From NCBI RefSeq assembly GCF_014257025.1, contig NZ_JACMSF010000043.1, positions 1 through 64,000 of the forward strand: DNA of 64,000 bases, written 5' to 3'. Shown here one piece after another: positions 24,086 through 33,632 of the stretch (position 1 is the first letter of the stretch; each line of letters begins with the position of its first letter). Under the pieces are notes generated by a model, which was not told the DNA's origin, made no database searches, and saw only the letters and a program-made list of their open reading frames with translations. Both the position numbers and the translations under genes were made by a program. The stretch is from Streptomyces cupreus (GTDB lineage Bacteria; Actinomycetota; Actinomycetes; Streptomycetales; Streptomycetaceae).

Positions 24086-24550
24086 TCAGATGACCACTTC
24101 GACGCCCTCGCCGGGTGCTTTACCTGACACCCGTTCGGATTCCAGTGCCTGCTGGAGGATGATCACAGCGGCTGCCTGGTCGATGACCGATCTGCCCTTT
24201 TTCGACTTCACCCCCGAGGCGCGCAGTCCTTGACTGGCCGTCACCGTGGTCATCCGTTCGTCCACGAGCCTCACCGGAACCGGCGCGATCATGCGGGCCA
24301 GTTCCTGCGCGAAGCCACGGACCTTGACCGCGGCCGGGCCCTCGCCCCCCTTGAGGGAGCGAGGGAGACCGACGACGACCTCGATCGGCTCGTACTCCTC
24401 GACCAGCTGCTTCAACCGGCGCTGTGCCGCGGGGATGTCCCGGCCGGGGACCGTCTCCACCGGGGTGGCGAGGATCCCGTCGGGGTCGCACGAGGCGACC
24501 CCGATCCGGGCGTCCCCGACGTCGATGGCGAGCCGACGTCCTCTGCGCAT
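24086..24550 (-). CDS. ruvX: RuvX/YqgF putative pre-16S rRNA nuclease / Holliday junction resolvase-like
   Basis: RNase-H-fold nuclease family; E. coli YqgF processes the 16S rRNA 5' end, and mycobacterial RuvX has junction-resolving activity. The 154-residue protein has the acidic residues expected: LAIDVGDARIGVA with the first Asp, VVVGLPRSLKG with the conserved P-R-S-L/K-G loop, RLVDERMTT with Glu, and VIDQAAAVIILQ with the last Asp. ATG 24550 overlaps the alaS stop by one base (TAATG), so it is coupled to alaS. Confidence 0.93.
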   Translation of the reverse strand: MRRGRRLAIDVGDARIGVASCDPDGILATPVETVPGRDIPAAQRRLKQLVEEYEPIEVVVGLPRSLKGGEGPAAVKVRGFAQELARMIAPVPVRLVDERMTTVTASQGLRASGVKSKKGRSVIDQAAAVIILQQALESERVSGKAPGEGVEVVI

Positions 24551-27222
24551 TACTTGGCCGTCTCCCCGACCAGGCGCTCCACGGCGTCCACGGCGTCACC
24601 GACCGCGGCCGGGTTCTGGCCGCCGCCCTGGGCGACGTCCGGCTTGCCGCCACCGCCGCCGCCGAGCGTCTTGGCGGCCGTACGGACCAGGTCGCCGGCC
24701 TTGAGGCCGCGCTCGCGGGCGGCCTCGTTGGTGGCGATGACCGTCAGCGGCTTGCCGTTCACCACGGTGAACAGGGCGACCACGACGGGCCGGCCGCCCT
24801 GGATGCGGCCGCGCACGTCGAGGACCAGCTTGCGCAGGTCGTCGGCGGTGGTGCCGTCCGGAACCTGGCCGGTGACCAGGGCGATGCCGCGTACGTCCTT
24901 GGCGGACTCGGCGAGACCGGCCGCGGCCTGGAGGACCTTCTCGGCGCGGAACTTCTCGATCTCCTTCTCGGCGTCCTTCAGCTTGCCGAGCATGGCGGAG
25001 ACCTTCTCCGGGAGCTCCTCCGGACGGCCCTTGATCAGCTCCTGGAGCTGGGCGACGACCGTGTGCTCACGGGCGAGGAAGTTGTAGGCGTCGACACCGA
25101 CGAGGGCCTCGATACGGCGCACACCCGAGCCGATCGAGGACTCACCGAGCAGCTTGACCAGGCCGAGCTGGGCGGTGTTGTGGACGTGGGTGCCGCCGCA
25201 CAGCTCCTTGGAGAAGTCGCCGATGGTCACCACGCGGACCCGCTCGCCGTACTTCTCGCCGAACTCGGCGATGGCGCCCTGCTTCTTGGCCTCGTCGATG
25301 CCCATGACGTCGGCACGGACGTCCAGATCGCGGGCGAGCACCTCGTTGATCTTCTGCTCGACGTCGGTCATCACGGCCGTCGGAACGGCGGACGGCGAGC
25401 CGAAGTCGAAGCGGAAGCGGCCGGGCTGGTTCTCGGAACCGGCCTGGGCGGCCGTCGGGCCGAGGGCGTCGCGCAGGGCCTGGTGGGTCAGGTGGGTCGC
25501 CGAGTGGGCGCGGGCGATGGCCTTGCGGCGGAGGTTGTCGATCAAGGCCTGGGCCTTGGCGCCGACGGTGACCTCGCCGACCTGGACGACGCCCTTGTGG
25601 ACGTACACGCCCGGCACCGGCTTCTGGCAGTCGCGCACCTCGATGACGGCACCGGAGTCCACCTTGATGCGGCCGGTGTCGCCGATCTGGCCGCCGCCCT
25701 CGGCGTAGAACGGGGTGCGGTCGAGGACGATCTCGACCTCGTCGCCCTCGGTGGCGGCCGGGGAGGAGACGCCGTCGACGAGGATGCCGACGATCGTCGA
25801 CTCGCCCTCGGTGTCGGTGTAGCCGATGAACTCGGTCTCACCGGCGCTGTCGGCGATCTCGCGGTAGGCGCCCATGTCGGCGTGGCCGGTCTTCTTGGCC
25901 TGGGCGTCGGCCTTGGCGCGCTCCCGCTGCTCCTTCATCAGGCGCCGGAAGCCGTCCTCGTCCACGGACAGGCCCTGCTCGGCGGCCATCTCCAGGGTGA
26001 GGTCGATCGGGAAGCCCCAGGTGTCGTGGAGCAGGAACGCCTTGTCGCCGGCGAGGACGGTGCCGCCGGAGGCCTTGGTCTCGGTGACGGCGGTGTCGAG
26101 GATGTTGGTGCCGGCCTTCAGCGTCTTGAGGAAGGCGTTCTCCTCGGCGAGGGCGACCTTCTCGATGCGCTCGCGGTCGGTGACGAGCTCCGGGTACTGC
26201 CGGCCCATCATCGCGATGACGGTGTCGACCAGGTCCTTGACGACCGGACCGGTGGCGCCGAGCAGGCGCATGTTGCGGATGGCGCGGCGCATGATGCGGC
26301 GCAGGACGTAGCCGCGGCCCTCGTTGCCCGGGGTGACGCCGTCGCCGATGAGCATCACGGCGGTGCGCATATGGTCGGTGACCACGCGCAGGGAGACGTC
26401 CGAGGCGTGGGCGTCGCCGTAGGCCACGCCGGTCAGCTCGGTGGCCTTCTTGATGACGGCCATGGAGGTGTCGATCTCGTACATGTTCTGCACGCCCTGC
26501 AGAATCATGGCGAGCCGCTCAAGGCCGAGCCCGGTGTCGATGTTCTTGCTCGGCAGGTCGCCGAGGATCTCGAAGCTCTCCTTGCCGGTGCCCTCGCCCC
26601 GCTCGTACTGCATGAAGACGAGGTTCCAGATCTCCACGTACCGCTCGTCGTTGACGGCGGGGCCGCCCTCGACGCCGAACTCGGGGCCGCGGTCGTAGTT
26701 GATCTCGGAACAGGGGCCGCAGGGGCCGGGGACACCCATGGACCAGAAGTTGTCCTTCATGCCCAGGCGCTGGATGCGCTCCTTGGGCACGCCGACGACC
26801 TCGTGCCAGATCTGCTCGGCCTCGTCGTCGTCCTTGTAGACGGTGATCCACAGACGCTCGGGGTCGAGGCCGTAACCGCCCTTGTCCTGGGGGCTGGTGA
26901 GCAGCTCCCAGGCGAGCTTGATGGCGCCTTCCTTGAAGTAGTCGCCGAAGGAGAAGTTGCCGCACATCTGGAAGAACGTGCCGTGCCGGGTGGTCTTGCC
27001 GACCTCTTCGATGTCCGGCGTGCGCACGCACTTCTGCACGCTGGTGGCGCGGTCGAAGGGCGGCTTGACCTCGCCCAGGAAGTAGGGCTTGAAGGGCACC
27101 ATGCCGGCCGGGACGAGGAGCAGAGTCGGGTCGTCCGCGATGAGCGACGCCGAAGGGACGACGGTGTGCCCGCGCTCCTCGAAGAAGCTCAGCCAGCGGC
27201 GGCGGATCTCAGCCGACTCCAT
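24550..27222 (-). CDS. alaS: alanyl-tRNA synthetase
   Basis: Charges tRNA-Ala and edits Ser/Gly mischarging. The full-length 890-residue protein has the class-II catalytic core from [19 protein letters not shown], motif 2-like [20 protein letters not shown] and GLGLERL for motif 3. The editing domain has [11 protein letters not shown] and the second zinc motif CGGTHVHNT, and the C-Ala domain (about 740-890) has [15 protein letters not shown]. Start is ATG 27222, in a TGATG one-base overlap with the gene before. The alaS-ruvX-mltG-aroE order is conserved in actinobacteria. Confidence 0.98.
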   Translation of the reverse strand: MESAEIRRRWLSFFEERGHTVVPSASLIADDPTLLLVPAGMVPFKPYFLGEVKPPFDRATSVQKCVRTPDIEEVGKTTRHGTFFQMCGNFSFGDYFKEGAIKLAWELLTSPQDKGGYGLDPERLWITVYKDDDEAEQIWHEVVGVPKERIQRLGMKDNFWSMGVPGPCGPCSEINYDRGPEFGVEGGPAVNDERYVEIWNLVFMQYERGEGTGKESFEILGDLPSKNIDTGLGLERLAMILQGVQNMYEIDTSMAVIKKATELTGVAYGDAHASDVSLRVVTDHMRTAVMLIGDGVTPGNEGRGYVLRRIMRRAIRNMRLLGATGPVVKDLVDTVIAMMGRQYPELVTDRERIEKVALAEENAFLKTLKAGTNILDTAVTETKASGGTVLAGDKAFLLHDTWGFPIDLTLEMAAEQGLSVDEDGFRRLMKEQRERAKADAQAKKTGHADMGAYREIADSAGETEFIGYTDTEGESTIVGILVDGVSSPAATEGDEVEIVLDRTPFYAEGGGQIGDTGRIKVDSGAVIEVRDCQKPVPGVYVHKGVVQVGEVTVGAKAQALIDNLRRKAIARAHSATHLTHQALRDALGPTAAQAGSENQPGRFRFDFGSPSAVPTAVMTDVEQKINEVLARDLDVRADVMGIDEAKKQGAIAEFGEKYGERVRVVTIGDFSKELCGGTHVHNTAQLGLVKLLGESSIGSGVRRIEALVGVDAYNFLAREHTVVAQLQELIKGRPEELPEKVSAMLGKLKDAEKEIEKFRAEKVLQAAAGLAESAKDVRGIALVTGQVPDGTTADDLRKLVLDVRGRIQGGRPVVVALFTVVNGKPLTVIATNEAARERGLKAGDLVRTAAKTLGGGGGGKPDVAQGGGQNPAAVGDAVDAVERLVGETAK

Positions 27223-27572
27223 CAGTGGTCCTCATTCCGGTTGTACGAGTACGTCGTGCTGTCGATGACGTACGTCTTCGGCTTGGTGCGGTTCTCGATC
27301 GCGGCGTGCCGCCGCGGCGCGGGCAGTTCGGGGCCCGCCTGGATGCCCAGCGCGTCCTCCAGCTCGGCCTCCCGCTGGGCCATGTTGTCGCGGACGTCGA
27401 GCGCGAAGCCCACCGCGCGGTCCTTGAGGCGGTTTCCGGCCTCCAGTGCCTTGTTGGCGGCCTGCGTGGCCAGGTGCTCGGGGGTCAGCTGCTTCAGTTT
27501 GCGGTTGACCTTGGTGGTGGCCCACACACCGGCCGCGACACCTGTGGTGAACCAGAAGGTACGGCGGAACAT
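27222..27572 (-). CDS. small membrane-anchored protein upstream of alaS (DUF6167-like)
   Basis: Unknown function; I believe it belongs to the Streptomyces DUF6167 group. The 116-residue product begins [22 protein letters not shown], a short hydrophobic N-terminus that could insert in the membrane, followed by a charged helical region ([19 protein letters not shown]) likely to form a coiled coil, and a polar C-terminal tail. ATG 27572 has GAGGGA 11 bases upstream; an in-frame start at 27596 is possible. The stop overlaps the alaS start by one base. Confidence 0.75.
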   Translation of the reverse strand: MFRRTFWFTTGVAAGVWATTKVNRKLKQLTPEHLATQAANKALEAGNRLKDRAVGFALDVRDNMAQREAELEDALGIQAGPELPAPRRHAAIENRTKPKTYVIDSTTYSYNRNEDH

Positions 27573-27579
27573 CGCTGGA

Positions 27580-28026
27580 TCAGTCCCTCTTTCCACGGTT
27601 GTTCCGCTTGCTGCGCCGTGCGGCCGGAACCGTGCGGCCCACGATCACGGTACGTCGGGGTTCCTTGGCGGGCACGTCGTCCTTGCGGCCCGCGATCGCC
27701 CGCCGTACGCCGTAGCCGAAGGCCGCGACCTTGACCAGGGGGCCGCCGAAGGTGGAGGCCACCGTGGTGGACAGCGCGGAGGCGTTGGAGGTGACTTCCT
27801 GGACGTCGGAGGCGATGGAGTCGACCCGGTCGATCTGGGTCTGCGCCGAGCGCACCGCGGCGGAGGCGTCCGCCAGGAGCGGGACGGCCTGATCGGTCAC
27901 GTCCGCGACCAGCTTGGTGGTCGCCCTGAGCGTCTGGGCCAGCCTCACCAGTGCCACGGCGAGGAAGGAGACCAGGATCGCCCAGAACACGGCCACCAGG
28001 ATCCCGGCCACCTCTCCACCGGACAC
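27580..28026 (-). CDS. DUF948-type membrane protein
   Basis: Unknown function. The 148-residue product has an N-terminal transmembrane helix (about residues 5-28, VAGILVAVFWAILVSFLAVALV), then a long heptad-rich helix (LRATTKLVADVTDQAVPLLADASAAV) typical of DUF948 proteins, a second weakly hydrophobic patch, and a strongly basic C-terminus. It starts at GTG 28026 and ends 7 bases before the next gene's start. It is the first gene of the alaS transcript and is divergent from the STAND ATPase gene, with 159 bases between. Confidence 0.78.
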   Translation of the reverse strand: MSGGEVAGILVAVFWAILVSFLAVALVRLAQTLRATTKLVADVTDQAVPLLADASAAVRSAQTQIDRVDSIASDVQEVTSNASALSTTVASTFGGPLVKVAAFGYGVRRAIAGRKDDVPAKEPRRTVIVGRTVPAARRSKRNNRGKRD

Positions 28027-28146
28027 TGTTGCACCCGCTCCCTGAAACGTGTCTCAACATCGAAAGTCGTGGGTCGAGCCTATCGCGCCGGGCGTGGCGC
28101 TCCGTACCGCATTACCGCCCGCCGGACCCCGAGTTCGGCGAAGCGA

Positions 28147-28176
28147 TTGTACGGACTGAATACGCTTCAGTACGCT
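28147..28176 (+). promoter_or_regulatory. weak promoter candidate for the STAND ATPase gene
   Basis: TTGTAC (28147-28152) and TACGCT (28171-28176) with an 18-base spacer. Transcription would start around 28183, 3 bases before ATG 28186, so the mRNA might be leaderless. TACGCT occurs twice 10 bases apart (28161 and 28171), which makes the -10 assignment uncertain. Confidence 0.35.
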
Positions 28177-28185
28177 CCGTATCCC

Positions 28186-30357
28186 ATGCGAGATCGACAG
28201 CGTGAGGACACCCCGGTGGCGGGCAATCTGCCCTTGGAGCTCGACGCGTTCGTCGGGCGTACGGCCGAACTCGCGGGGCTGACCGAGGCGCTCGGCGAGA
28301 CGCGGCTGGTGACGGTCACCGGGGTGGGCGGGGTCGGAAAGTCTCGGCTGGCGGCCCGTGCGGCCTCCCGGTGCGCGCCGTCGGACGGGGTGTGGCGGGT
28401 GGAGTTGGCGCCGGTGCGCGATCCGGCGTGCGTCGACCACGCGGTCGTGGCGGCGCTGGGACTGACCGACCACACCACCCGCCCGGCGCGCGAGACGCTC
28501 CTGTCCCATCTCGCCGAACGTCAACTCCTGCTGCTCCTGGACGGGTTCGAGCACCTGGTCGACGCCTGCGCCGAGCTGGTGACCGAGCTTTTGTGCCGGG
28601 CGCCGGGGCTGAAGGTGCTCGCGGTGGGCCGCAGACCGCTGTCGGTGCAGGGCGAGAAGCTGCTCCCGCTGACGCCGCTCGCCGAGGACGAGGCGGTCGA
28701 GCTGTTCGCGGCCCGGGCCGCACTGCACGGGATCCAGGTCGCCGGCGATGACGACGTACGAGAGCTGTGCCGACGCCTCGACGGGATTCCGCTGGCGGTG
28801 GAACTGGCGGCCGGGCGGCTGCGGGCGCTGTCCCCGGGGCAGTTGCTGGTCCGGCTGGACGACCGGTTCCGGCTGCTGACCCGGGCCGGCGGGGACTCGC
28901 CGTGGCGTCATCGGACGCTGCGCACGGCGATCGGCTGGAGCCATGAACTGTGCACGCCCGAGGAGCGGTTGCTGTGGGCGCGCCTTTCGGTGTTCGCCGG
29001 GCGCTTCGATCTGGAGGCCGTGGAGTACGTGTGCAGCGGGCACGGTCTGCACGCCGACGACGTCCTCGACGTGCTCTCGGAACTCCTCGCGCAGTCGGTG
29101 GTCTCCCGCGAGGAGACCGACTCGGGCGTGCGCTACCGCATGCTGGACACGGTCCGGGCCTACGGCGCCGACTGGCTGGCGGCGACCGGTGACGCGGAGC
29201 GGCTGCGGCGCCGGCACCGCGACTGGTACCTGGGCCTGGCGACCTGGTGCGAGCTGGACTGGTTCTCGCCGCGCCAGGCGGAGCTCGCCGCGCGCGTGGA
29301 GGCGGAGCTGCCGAATCTGCGCAGCGCCCTGGAGCACTGTCTGTCCGAGCCGGAGGAGGCACATCTGGGCCAGCTCCTCGCGGGCTCCCTGTGGTTCTGC
29401 TGGGCCGGCTGCGGCCGCCTCTCGGAGGGCCGGCACTGGCTGGACCAGGCCGTGCAGCTGCACTCCGGCCATGAGCAGTCCCGGCTCAAAGCCCTGTGGG
29501 TGCTCGGCTATGTGGCAGTTCTCCAGGGCGACACGCTCGCCGCGCTGGCCGCGCTGCACGAGTGCCGTGAGGAGGCGGAGCTGTCGGCGAACCCCACCGC
29601 GACGGCCTACGCCGAGCACCGCACCGGTTGCCTGGCCCTGGTCAGCGACGACATGCCCCGTGCTGAAACGCTGCTGCGCTCGGCGCTGGCCCGCTACCAG
29701 GAGATCGGCGAGCTCAACAGCAACGTCCTCATGGGCCAGGTGGAGCTCGCGATGGCCCGGGCCTTCCAGGGCGATCTGGAAGAGGCGGAAGTGCTGTGCG
29801 AGGACGTGCACCGGGTGTGCGAGGACCACGGCGAGCGCTGGGCCCGGTCGTACGCGCTGTATGTGCTGGCGTACGCGGCCTGGCGGGAGGGCGATCAGGG
29901 CCGTGCGCGCGAGCTGCTGACCGACTGCCTGGCCGCCGCCCACTCCTTCCGCGACCTGCTCGGCTCGGTCCTCACGGTGGAGCTGCTGGCCCTGGTCACC
30001 GCGACGGAGGGCGACGCGGCGGAGGCGGCGGTGCTGCAAGGGTCGGCCGACCGGATGTGGCCGCCGGTGGGGCTGCCGCTGTTCGGCTCGGCGTACTTCA
30101 ACGCCCCGCACGAGCTGTGCGAGGCGATGACCCGGGAGCGGCTGGGCGATGAGCGGTACGAGGAGTGCGTACGGGCGGGTGCGCTGCTGGACCGGGAGGC
30201 GGCGGTGGGCCGGGCGCTGCGCCTCGGGCGGCCGACGGCCACGGCGCTGGAGGCGCTGCCCGCGCCGCGCGAGCCCCTGCGGCACTCCAAAGTCACCCTC
30301 GACATGCACGAACCCGCCGCCTCGCCCACCCGGAAGGGCGGGGAGACGGCGGGCTGA
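28186..30357 (+). CDS. STAND/NB-ARC-type ATPase with TPR-like C-terminus, no DNA-binding domain
   Basis: Signal-transduction ATPase related to the AfsR/MalT class. The 723 residues show Walker A TGVGGVGKSRLAA (46-57), Walker B LLLLLDGFEHL (114-124), an arrest/winged-helix part (about 200-330, LRTAIGWSHELCTPEERLLWARLSVF shared with this family) and about 350 residues of helical repeats. No BTAD/OmpR or LuxR helix-turn-helix is present, so it is not a transcription factor by itself. ATG 28186 lacks a ribosome binding site; GTG 28216 has GTGAGG 8 bases upstream and may be the true start. It stands alone on the plus strand among minus-strand genes. Confidence 0.85.
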   Translation: MRDRQREDTPVAGNLPLELDAFVGRTAELAGLTEALGETRLVTVTGVGGVGKSRLAARAASRCAPSDGVWRVELAPVRDPACVDHAVVAALGLTDHTTRPARETLLSHLAERQLLLLLDGFEHLVDACAELVTELLCRAPGLKVLAVGRRPLSVQGEKLLPLTPLAEDEAVELFAARAALHGIQVAGDDDVRELCRRLDGIPLAVELAAGRLRALSPGQLLVRLDDRFRLLTRAGGDSPWRHRTLRTAIGWSHELCTPEERLLWARLSVFAGRFDLEAVEYVCSGHGLHADDVLDVLSELLAQSVVSREETDSGVRYRMLDTVRAYGADWLAATGDAERLRRRHRDWYLGLATWCELDWFSPRQAELAARVEAELPNLRSALEHCLSEPEEAHLGQLLAGSLWFCWAGCGRLSEGRHWLDQAVQLHSGHEQSRLKALWVLGYVAVLQGDTLAALAALHECREEAELSANPTATAYAEHRTGCLALVSDDMPRAETLLRSALARYQEIGELNSNVLMGQVELAMARAFQGDLEEAEVLCEDVHRVCEDHGERWARSYALYVLAYAAWREGDQGRARELLTDCLAAAHSFRDLLGSVLTVELLALVTATEGDAAEAAVLQGSADRMWPPVGLPLFGSAYFNAPHELCEAMTRERLGDERYEECVRAGALLDREAAVGRALRLGRPTATALEALPAPREPLRHSKVTLDMHEPAASPTRKGGETAG

Positions 30358-30387
30358 CGCGCAGGTGGTGCTACGTCCGCTGAAGGA

Positions 30388-31002
30388 TCAACGGGCGTAG
30401 TACTCGACGACGAGCTGCTCGTCGCAGATCACCGGGATCTCCTTGCGGTTCGGCTCACGGTCCAGGCGGAACGCCAGGGCCTTGAGGTTCACCTGGAGGT
30501 AACGCGGGGTCTCACCCTCGGGGGCGAAGCCGCCCTCACGGGCGATCGAGAAGAGGGTCTTCTCGCGGCTGCGCTCGCGGACCATCACGACGTCGTCGGG
30601 ACGGACGCGGAACGACGGCTTGTCGACCTTCTGGCCGTTGACCTCGATGTGGCCATGAACGACCATCTGACGGGCCTGGTAGATGGTGCGGGCGATGCCC
30701 GAACGCAGGACCAGGGCGTCGAGACGACGCTCAAGCTCGATGATCAGGGCCTCACCGGTCTTGCCCTGAACCTTGGAGGCACGCTCGTAGGCGCGGACGA
30801 GCTGGCGCTCGGACACGTCGTACTGCGCACGCAGACGCTGCTTCTCCAGCAGACGGACCTTGTAGTCCGAGTTCTGCTTGCGGCCACGGCCGTGCTCACC
30901 CGGCGGGTAGGGACGGGCCTCGAAGTACTTGACGGCCTTCGGGGTCAGCGCGATGCCGAGGGCACGCGACTTCTTGACCTTGGGGCGGGACTGGTTCGCC
31001 AC
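30388..31002 (-). CDS. rpsD: 30S ribosomal protein S4
   Basis: Primary 16S rRNA-binding protein and 30S assembly initiator. The 204-residue product has the S4 N-terminal part ([16 protein letters not shown]), the S4 RNA-binding domain [28 protein letters not shown], and ends in EYYAR. The zinc-type Cys motif of some S4 proteins is absent, as in the non-zinc paralogue type. GTG 31002 has GGAAATGAG about 8-11 bases upstream. It stands as a single gene away from the other ribosomal operons, as in Streptomyces generally. Confidence 0.97.
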   Translation of the reverse strand: MANQSRPKVKKSRALGIALTPKAVKYFEARPYPPGEHGRGRKQNSDYKVRLLEKQRLRAQYDVSERQLVRAYERASKVQGKTGEALIIELERRLDALVLRSGIARTIYQARQMVVHGHIEVNGQKVDKPSFRVRPDDVVMVRERSREKTLFSIAREGGFAPEGETPRYLQVNLKALAFRLDREPNRKEIPVICDEQLVVEYYAR

Positions 31003-31304
31003 TTGTTTCTCATTTCCTGGTTTTCGGCTTGTCAGGGTTGAGGGAGGTCGCATCCGCAGCCGGGGAAACCCGCCGGGTCCACGAGGGACCTGTCGGGCAG
31101 CCGCTCCCCTGGTCTGGGCACATACGTGCAGCACGCGAGTGGCCCACCGACCTCTTCCGTCGTACGACGAGTGGTGGTGGGCTGCCCGCGACACCGATCG
31201 ACGGTGCGCGACGCTCCTGGAGTCGGTCCGAGGACCGGGTCTCCGGCTGACCGTCCCGTTCTGACTGCACGGGACACAGCACTTCAAGGCATTCTACAGG
31301 CTGC
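31003..31304 (-). other. 302-base leader/intergenic region before rpsD
   Basis: It should contain the rpsD promoter and 5' leader, but I cannot place the -10 and -35 with confidence. A small hairpin GTCCCGT/ACGGGAC (31253-31275) close to the rarA stop might terminate rarA. A CGTCGTACGACG palindrome lies around 31160-31171. No S4-binding structure of a known type was recognised. Confidence 0.4.
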
Positions 31305-32660
31305 TCAGGACCGCTTGCGACCGAGGTGCTTCCTGGTCCACTCCACCGCGTCCGCGTACCGCGCCTCGGCGCCGTGCCGGGTCGGGGTGTAGTACTCGCG
31401 GTCCTTGAGGGCGTCCGGGGCGTACTGCTGCTCGGCGATGCCCTCGGAAAGGTCGTGCGGATACACATACCCCTGCGCGTGCCCGAGCTTGGCGGCGCCC
31501 TTGTAGTGGCCGTCGCGCAGATGCGGCGGCACGGGTCCGGCCAGTCCCTTGCGTACGTCCTCCATGGCGGCGCCGATGGCGGTGGTCGCGGAGTTGGACT
31601 TCGGGGCCAGGGCGAGGGCGATGGTGGCGTGGCTGAGGGTGAGGGCGGCCTCGGGGAAGCCGATCATGGCGACGGCCTGGGCGGCGGCGACCGCGATGGG
31701 CAGGGCGTTCGGATCGGCGAGGCCGATGTCCTCGCTGGCCGAGATCATCAGGCGGCGGGCGATGAAGCGGGGGTCCTCGCCGGCCTCGATCATCCGGGCC
31801 AGGTAGTGCAGGGCCGCGTCGACATCGGAGCCGCGAATGGACTTGATGAGGGCGCTCGCCACGTCGTAGTGCTGGTCGCCGTCGCGGTCGTACTTCACCG
31901 CCGCCCGGTCGACCGTCTGCTCCAGTGTCCCGAGGCTGATCTCGCTCTCGCCCTGGTCCAGGGCGGCTCCGGCCGCGGCCTCCAGGGCGGTCAGGGCGCG
32001 GCGGGCGTCGCCGCCGGCGATGCGCAGCAGGTGGGCCTCGGTGTCCTCGGGCAGGGTGACGGCATCCCTGAGGCCCCGCTCGTCGGAGAGGGCGCGCTCG
32101 ATGAGGCCTCGCACGTCGTCGTCCGTGAGGGGTTCGAGGGTGAGGAGGAGGGAGCGGGAGAGCAGGGGTGAGATCACGGAGAAGTACGGGTTCTCCGTCG
32201 TCGCCGCGATCAGGGTCACCCAGCGGTTCTCGACCGCCGGGAGCAGGGAGTCCTGCTGTGCCTTGCTGAAGCGGTGGATCTCGTCGAGGAAGAGGACGGT
32301 CTCCTTGCCGAAGCCGCCGGTGGCGCGGCGGGCGCCGTCGATGACCGCGCGGACCTCCTTGACTCCGGCGGTGATCGCGGACAGTTCCACGAAGCGCTTG
32401 TTGGTGGCCTTGGAGACGACGTACGCGAGGGTCGTCTTGCCGGTGCCGGGCGGGCCCCAGAGGATCACCGAGGAGGGTCCGGCCGGGCCGCCTCCGGACT
32501 CGCCGACCAGTCTGCGCAGCGGTGAGCCCGGCTTGAGCAGGTGCTGCTGGCCCACCACCTCGTCGAGGGTGCGCGGGCGCATCCGGACGGCCAGGGGGCT
32601 GGCGGTCGGGTCCTTCTCCTGGCGTTCTTCGGCTGCGGCGGTGAACAGGTCGGGCTCCAC
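31305..32660 (-). CDS. rarA: RarA/MgsA recombination factor (AAA+ ATPase)
   Basis: Clamp-loader-like ATPase acting at stalled replication forks. The 451-residue protein has [17 protein letters not shown] at the N-terminus, Walker [13 protein letters not shown], Walker [10 protein letters not shown], sensor 1 [10 protein letters not shown], an arginine finger in [10 protein letters not shown], and the C-terminal tetramerisation domain with [22 protein letters not shown]. Starts at GTG 32660. It runs toward rpsD and is preceded by the VKOR-family gene with 43 bases between. Confidence 0.95.
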   Translation of the reverse strand: MEPDLFTAAAEERQEKDPTASPLAVRMRPRTLDEVVGQQHLLKPGSPLRRLVGESGGGPAGPSSVILWGPPGTGKTTLAYVVSKATNKRFVELSAITAGVKEVRAVIDGARRATGGFGKETVLFLDEIHRFSKAQQDSLLPAVENRWVTLIAATTENPYFSVISPLLSRSLLLTLEPLTDDDVRGLIERALSDERGLRDAVTLPEDTEAHLLRIAGGDARRALTALEAAAGAALDQGESEISLGTLEQTVDRAAVKYDRDGDQHYDVASALIKSIRGSDVDAALHYLARMIEAGEDPRFIARRLMISASEDIGLADPNALPIAVAAAQAVAMIGFPEAALTLSHATIALALAPKSNSATTAIGAAMEDVRKGLAGPVPPHLRDGHYKGAAKLGHAQGYVYPHDLSEGIAEQQYAPDALKDREYYTPTRHGAEARYADAVEWTRKHLGRKRS

Positions 32661-32703
32661 GCTGAAACCCTAAATCACCGCACTGACAATGCCCTCGGCG
32701 CTG

Positions 32704-33360
32704 TCAGCTGGTCCAGAAGTCCCACCAGCGGGTCATGATCAGGATGCCGATGACGCCGATGTGCAGCACCGGCAGGACCCAGGTGAACTCGCTGAAGAAG
32801 CCCTTCAGCCGGCGCGGTCCTGGCAGGAAGCCGTTGCGCACGTTGAACGAGGTCACGTACCAGAACATGATGATCGTCGCGACCCAGGCGAGCGAGCACC
32901 ACAGGCACAGGGCTCCGATGCGGTACAGCGACTGGAACTGCAGCCAGGTGCAGAAGCCGACGCCGAAGAGGGTGCCGGCGTTGAAGGTGAGCCAGTACCA
33001 GCACGGGAAGCGGGCGCGGGCGAGCAGGCTGACGCCGACGCAGATGACGATGCCGTAGGCGACGAGGCCGAGCATCGGGTTGGGGAAGCCGAAGACCGAG
33101 GCCTGGTCGCTCTCCATGACGCTGCCGCAGGAGACGACGGGGTTCAGGCTGCACCCGGGGACGAAGGTCTTCCCCTCGACCTTGGCCTCCAGCAGCTTGA
33201 ACTTGTCGATCGTGATGACCCACGCGGCGAGCAGTCCGGCCGCGCCGGTGATCACCAGCATCAAGGCGAATGCGCGACTGCCGCCCATCGCGCGCGACAC
33301 CTCGATGGTGCGCTCCGGCTCGGGCTCGGTGGAGACGTCCTTGACTGTCGTCTTGCTCAT
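32704..33360 (-). CDS. vitamin K epoxide reductase (VKOR) family membrane oxidoreductase
   Basis: Bacterial VKORs reoxidise DsbA-like proteins and pass electrons to quinone, so they support disulfide formation outside the membrane. The 218-residue protein has four or five membrane helices and both redox pairs: the loop cysteines C70 and C78 (GCSLNPVVSCGS) and the CxxC C152-L-W-C155. Its conserved Ser/Trp context (FGFPNPMLGLVAYG) is also present. ATG 33360 was chosen; the longer upstream frame adds a Pro/Arg-rich stretch without membrane or VKOR character. It lies 43 bases before rarA. Confidence 0.92.
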   Translation of the reverse strand: MSKTTVKDVSTEPEPERTIEVSRAMGGSRAFALMLVITGAAGLLAAWVITIDKFKLLEAKVEGKTFVPGCSLNPVVSCGSVMESDQASVFGFPNPMLGLVAYGIVICVGVSLLARARFPCWYWLTFNAGTLFGVGFCTWLQFQSLYRIGALCLWCSLAWVATIIMFWYVTSFNVRNGFLPGPRRLKGFFSEFTWVLPVLHIGVIGILIMTRWWDFWTS

Positions 33361-33589
33361 CACGCCGATTCCGTCTGCTTGAGAGTTGGACCTTCTTCGA
33401 GCAGGGGCCATTGTGCCGCACCAGGACCCCTTTCCACCGTTCGGTGGACATAAGGACGGCCGCCCCATCGACCCTGAACGCTCGGTTCCGGCCAGTTCGG
33501 AGCGGACCCGGCGGACGGCACGCGTGCGTGGCACTCAGGCGCCGGAATCGCCCGGCAGGACGAATCCGCACCCGCCGCATTGACGGTCC

Positions 33590-33627
33590 ACCCCTTCAGG
33601 CGCCGGGTACCCGGCGCCTGAAGGGGT
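33590..33627 (-). terminator. terminator after hisS
   Basis: A perfect palindromic hairpin with 17-base arms (CCCCTTCAGGCGCCGGG and complement), extendable to 18, and only a 2-base centre. It begins 6 bases past the hisS stop. The rest of the 272-base gap between hisS and the VKOR gene (33361-33632) should hold the VKOR promoter; I cannot name it. Confidence 0.85.
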
Positions 33628-33632
33628 CCCGG

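Noticed and set aside
24424-28185. A long plus-strand open frame running from 24424 into the STAND ATPase gene
   Set aside because: It is the antisense shadow of alaS and its neighbours, created by G/C third-position bias. Only the part from about 28186 has family motifs.
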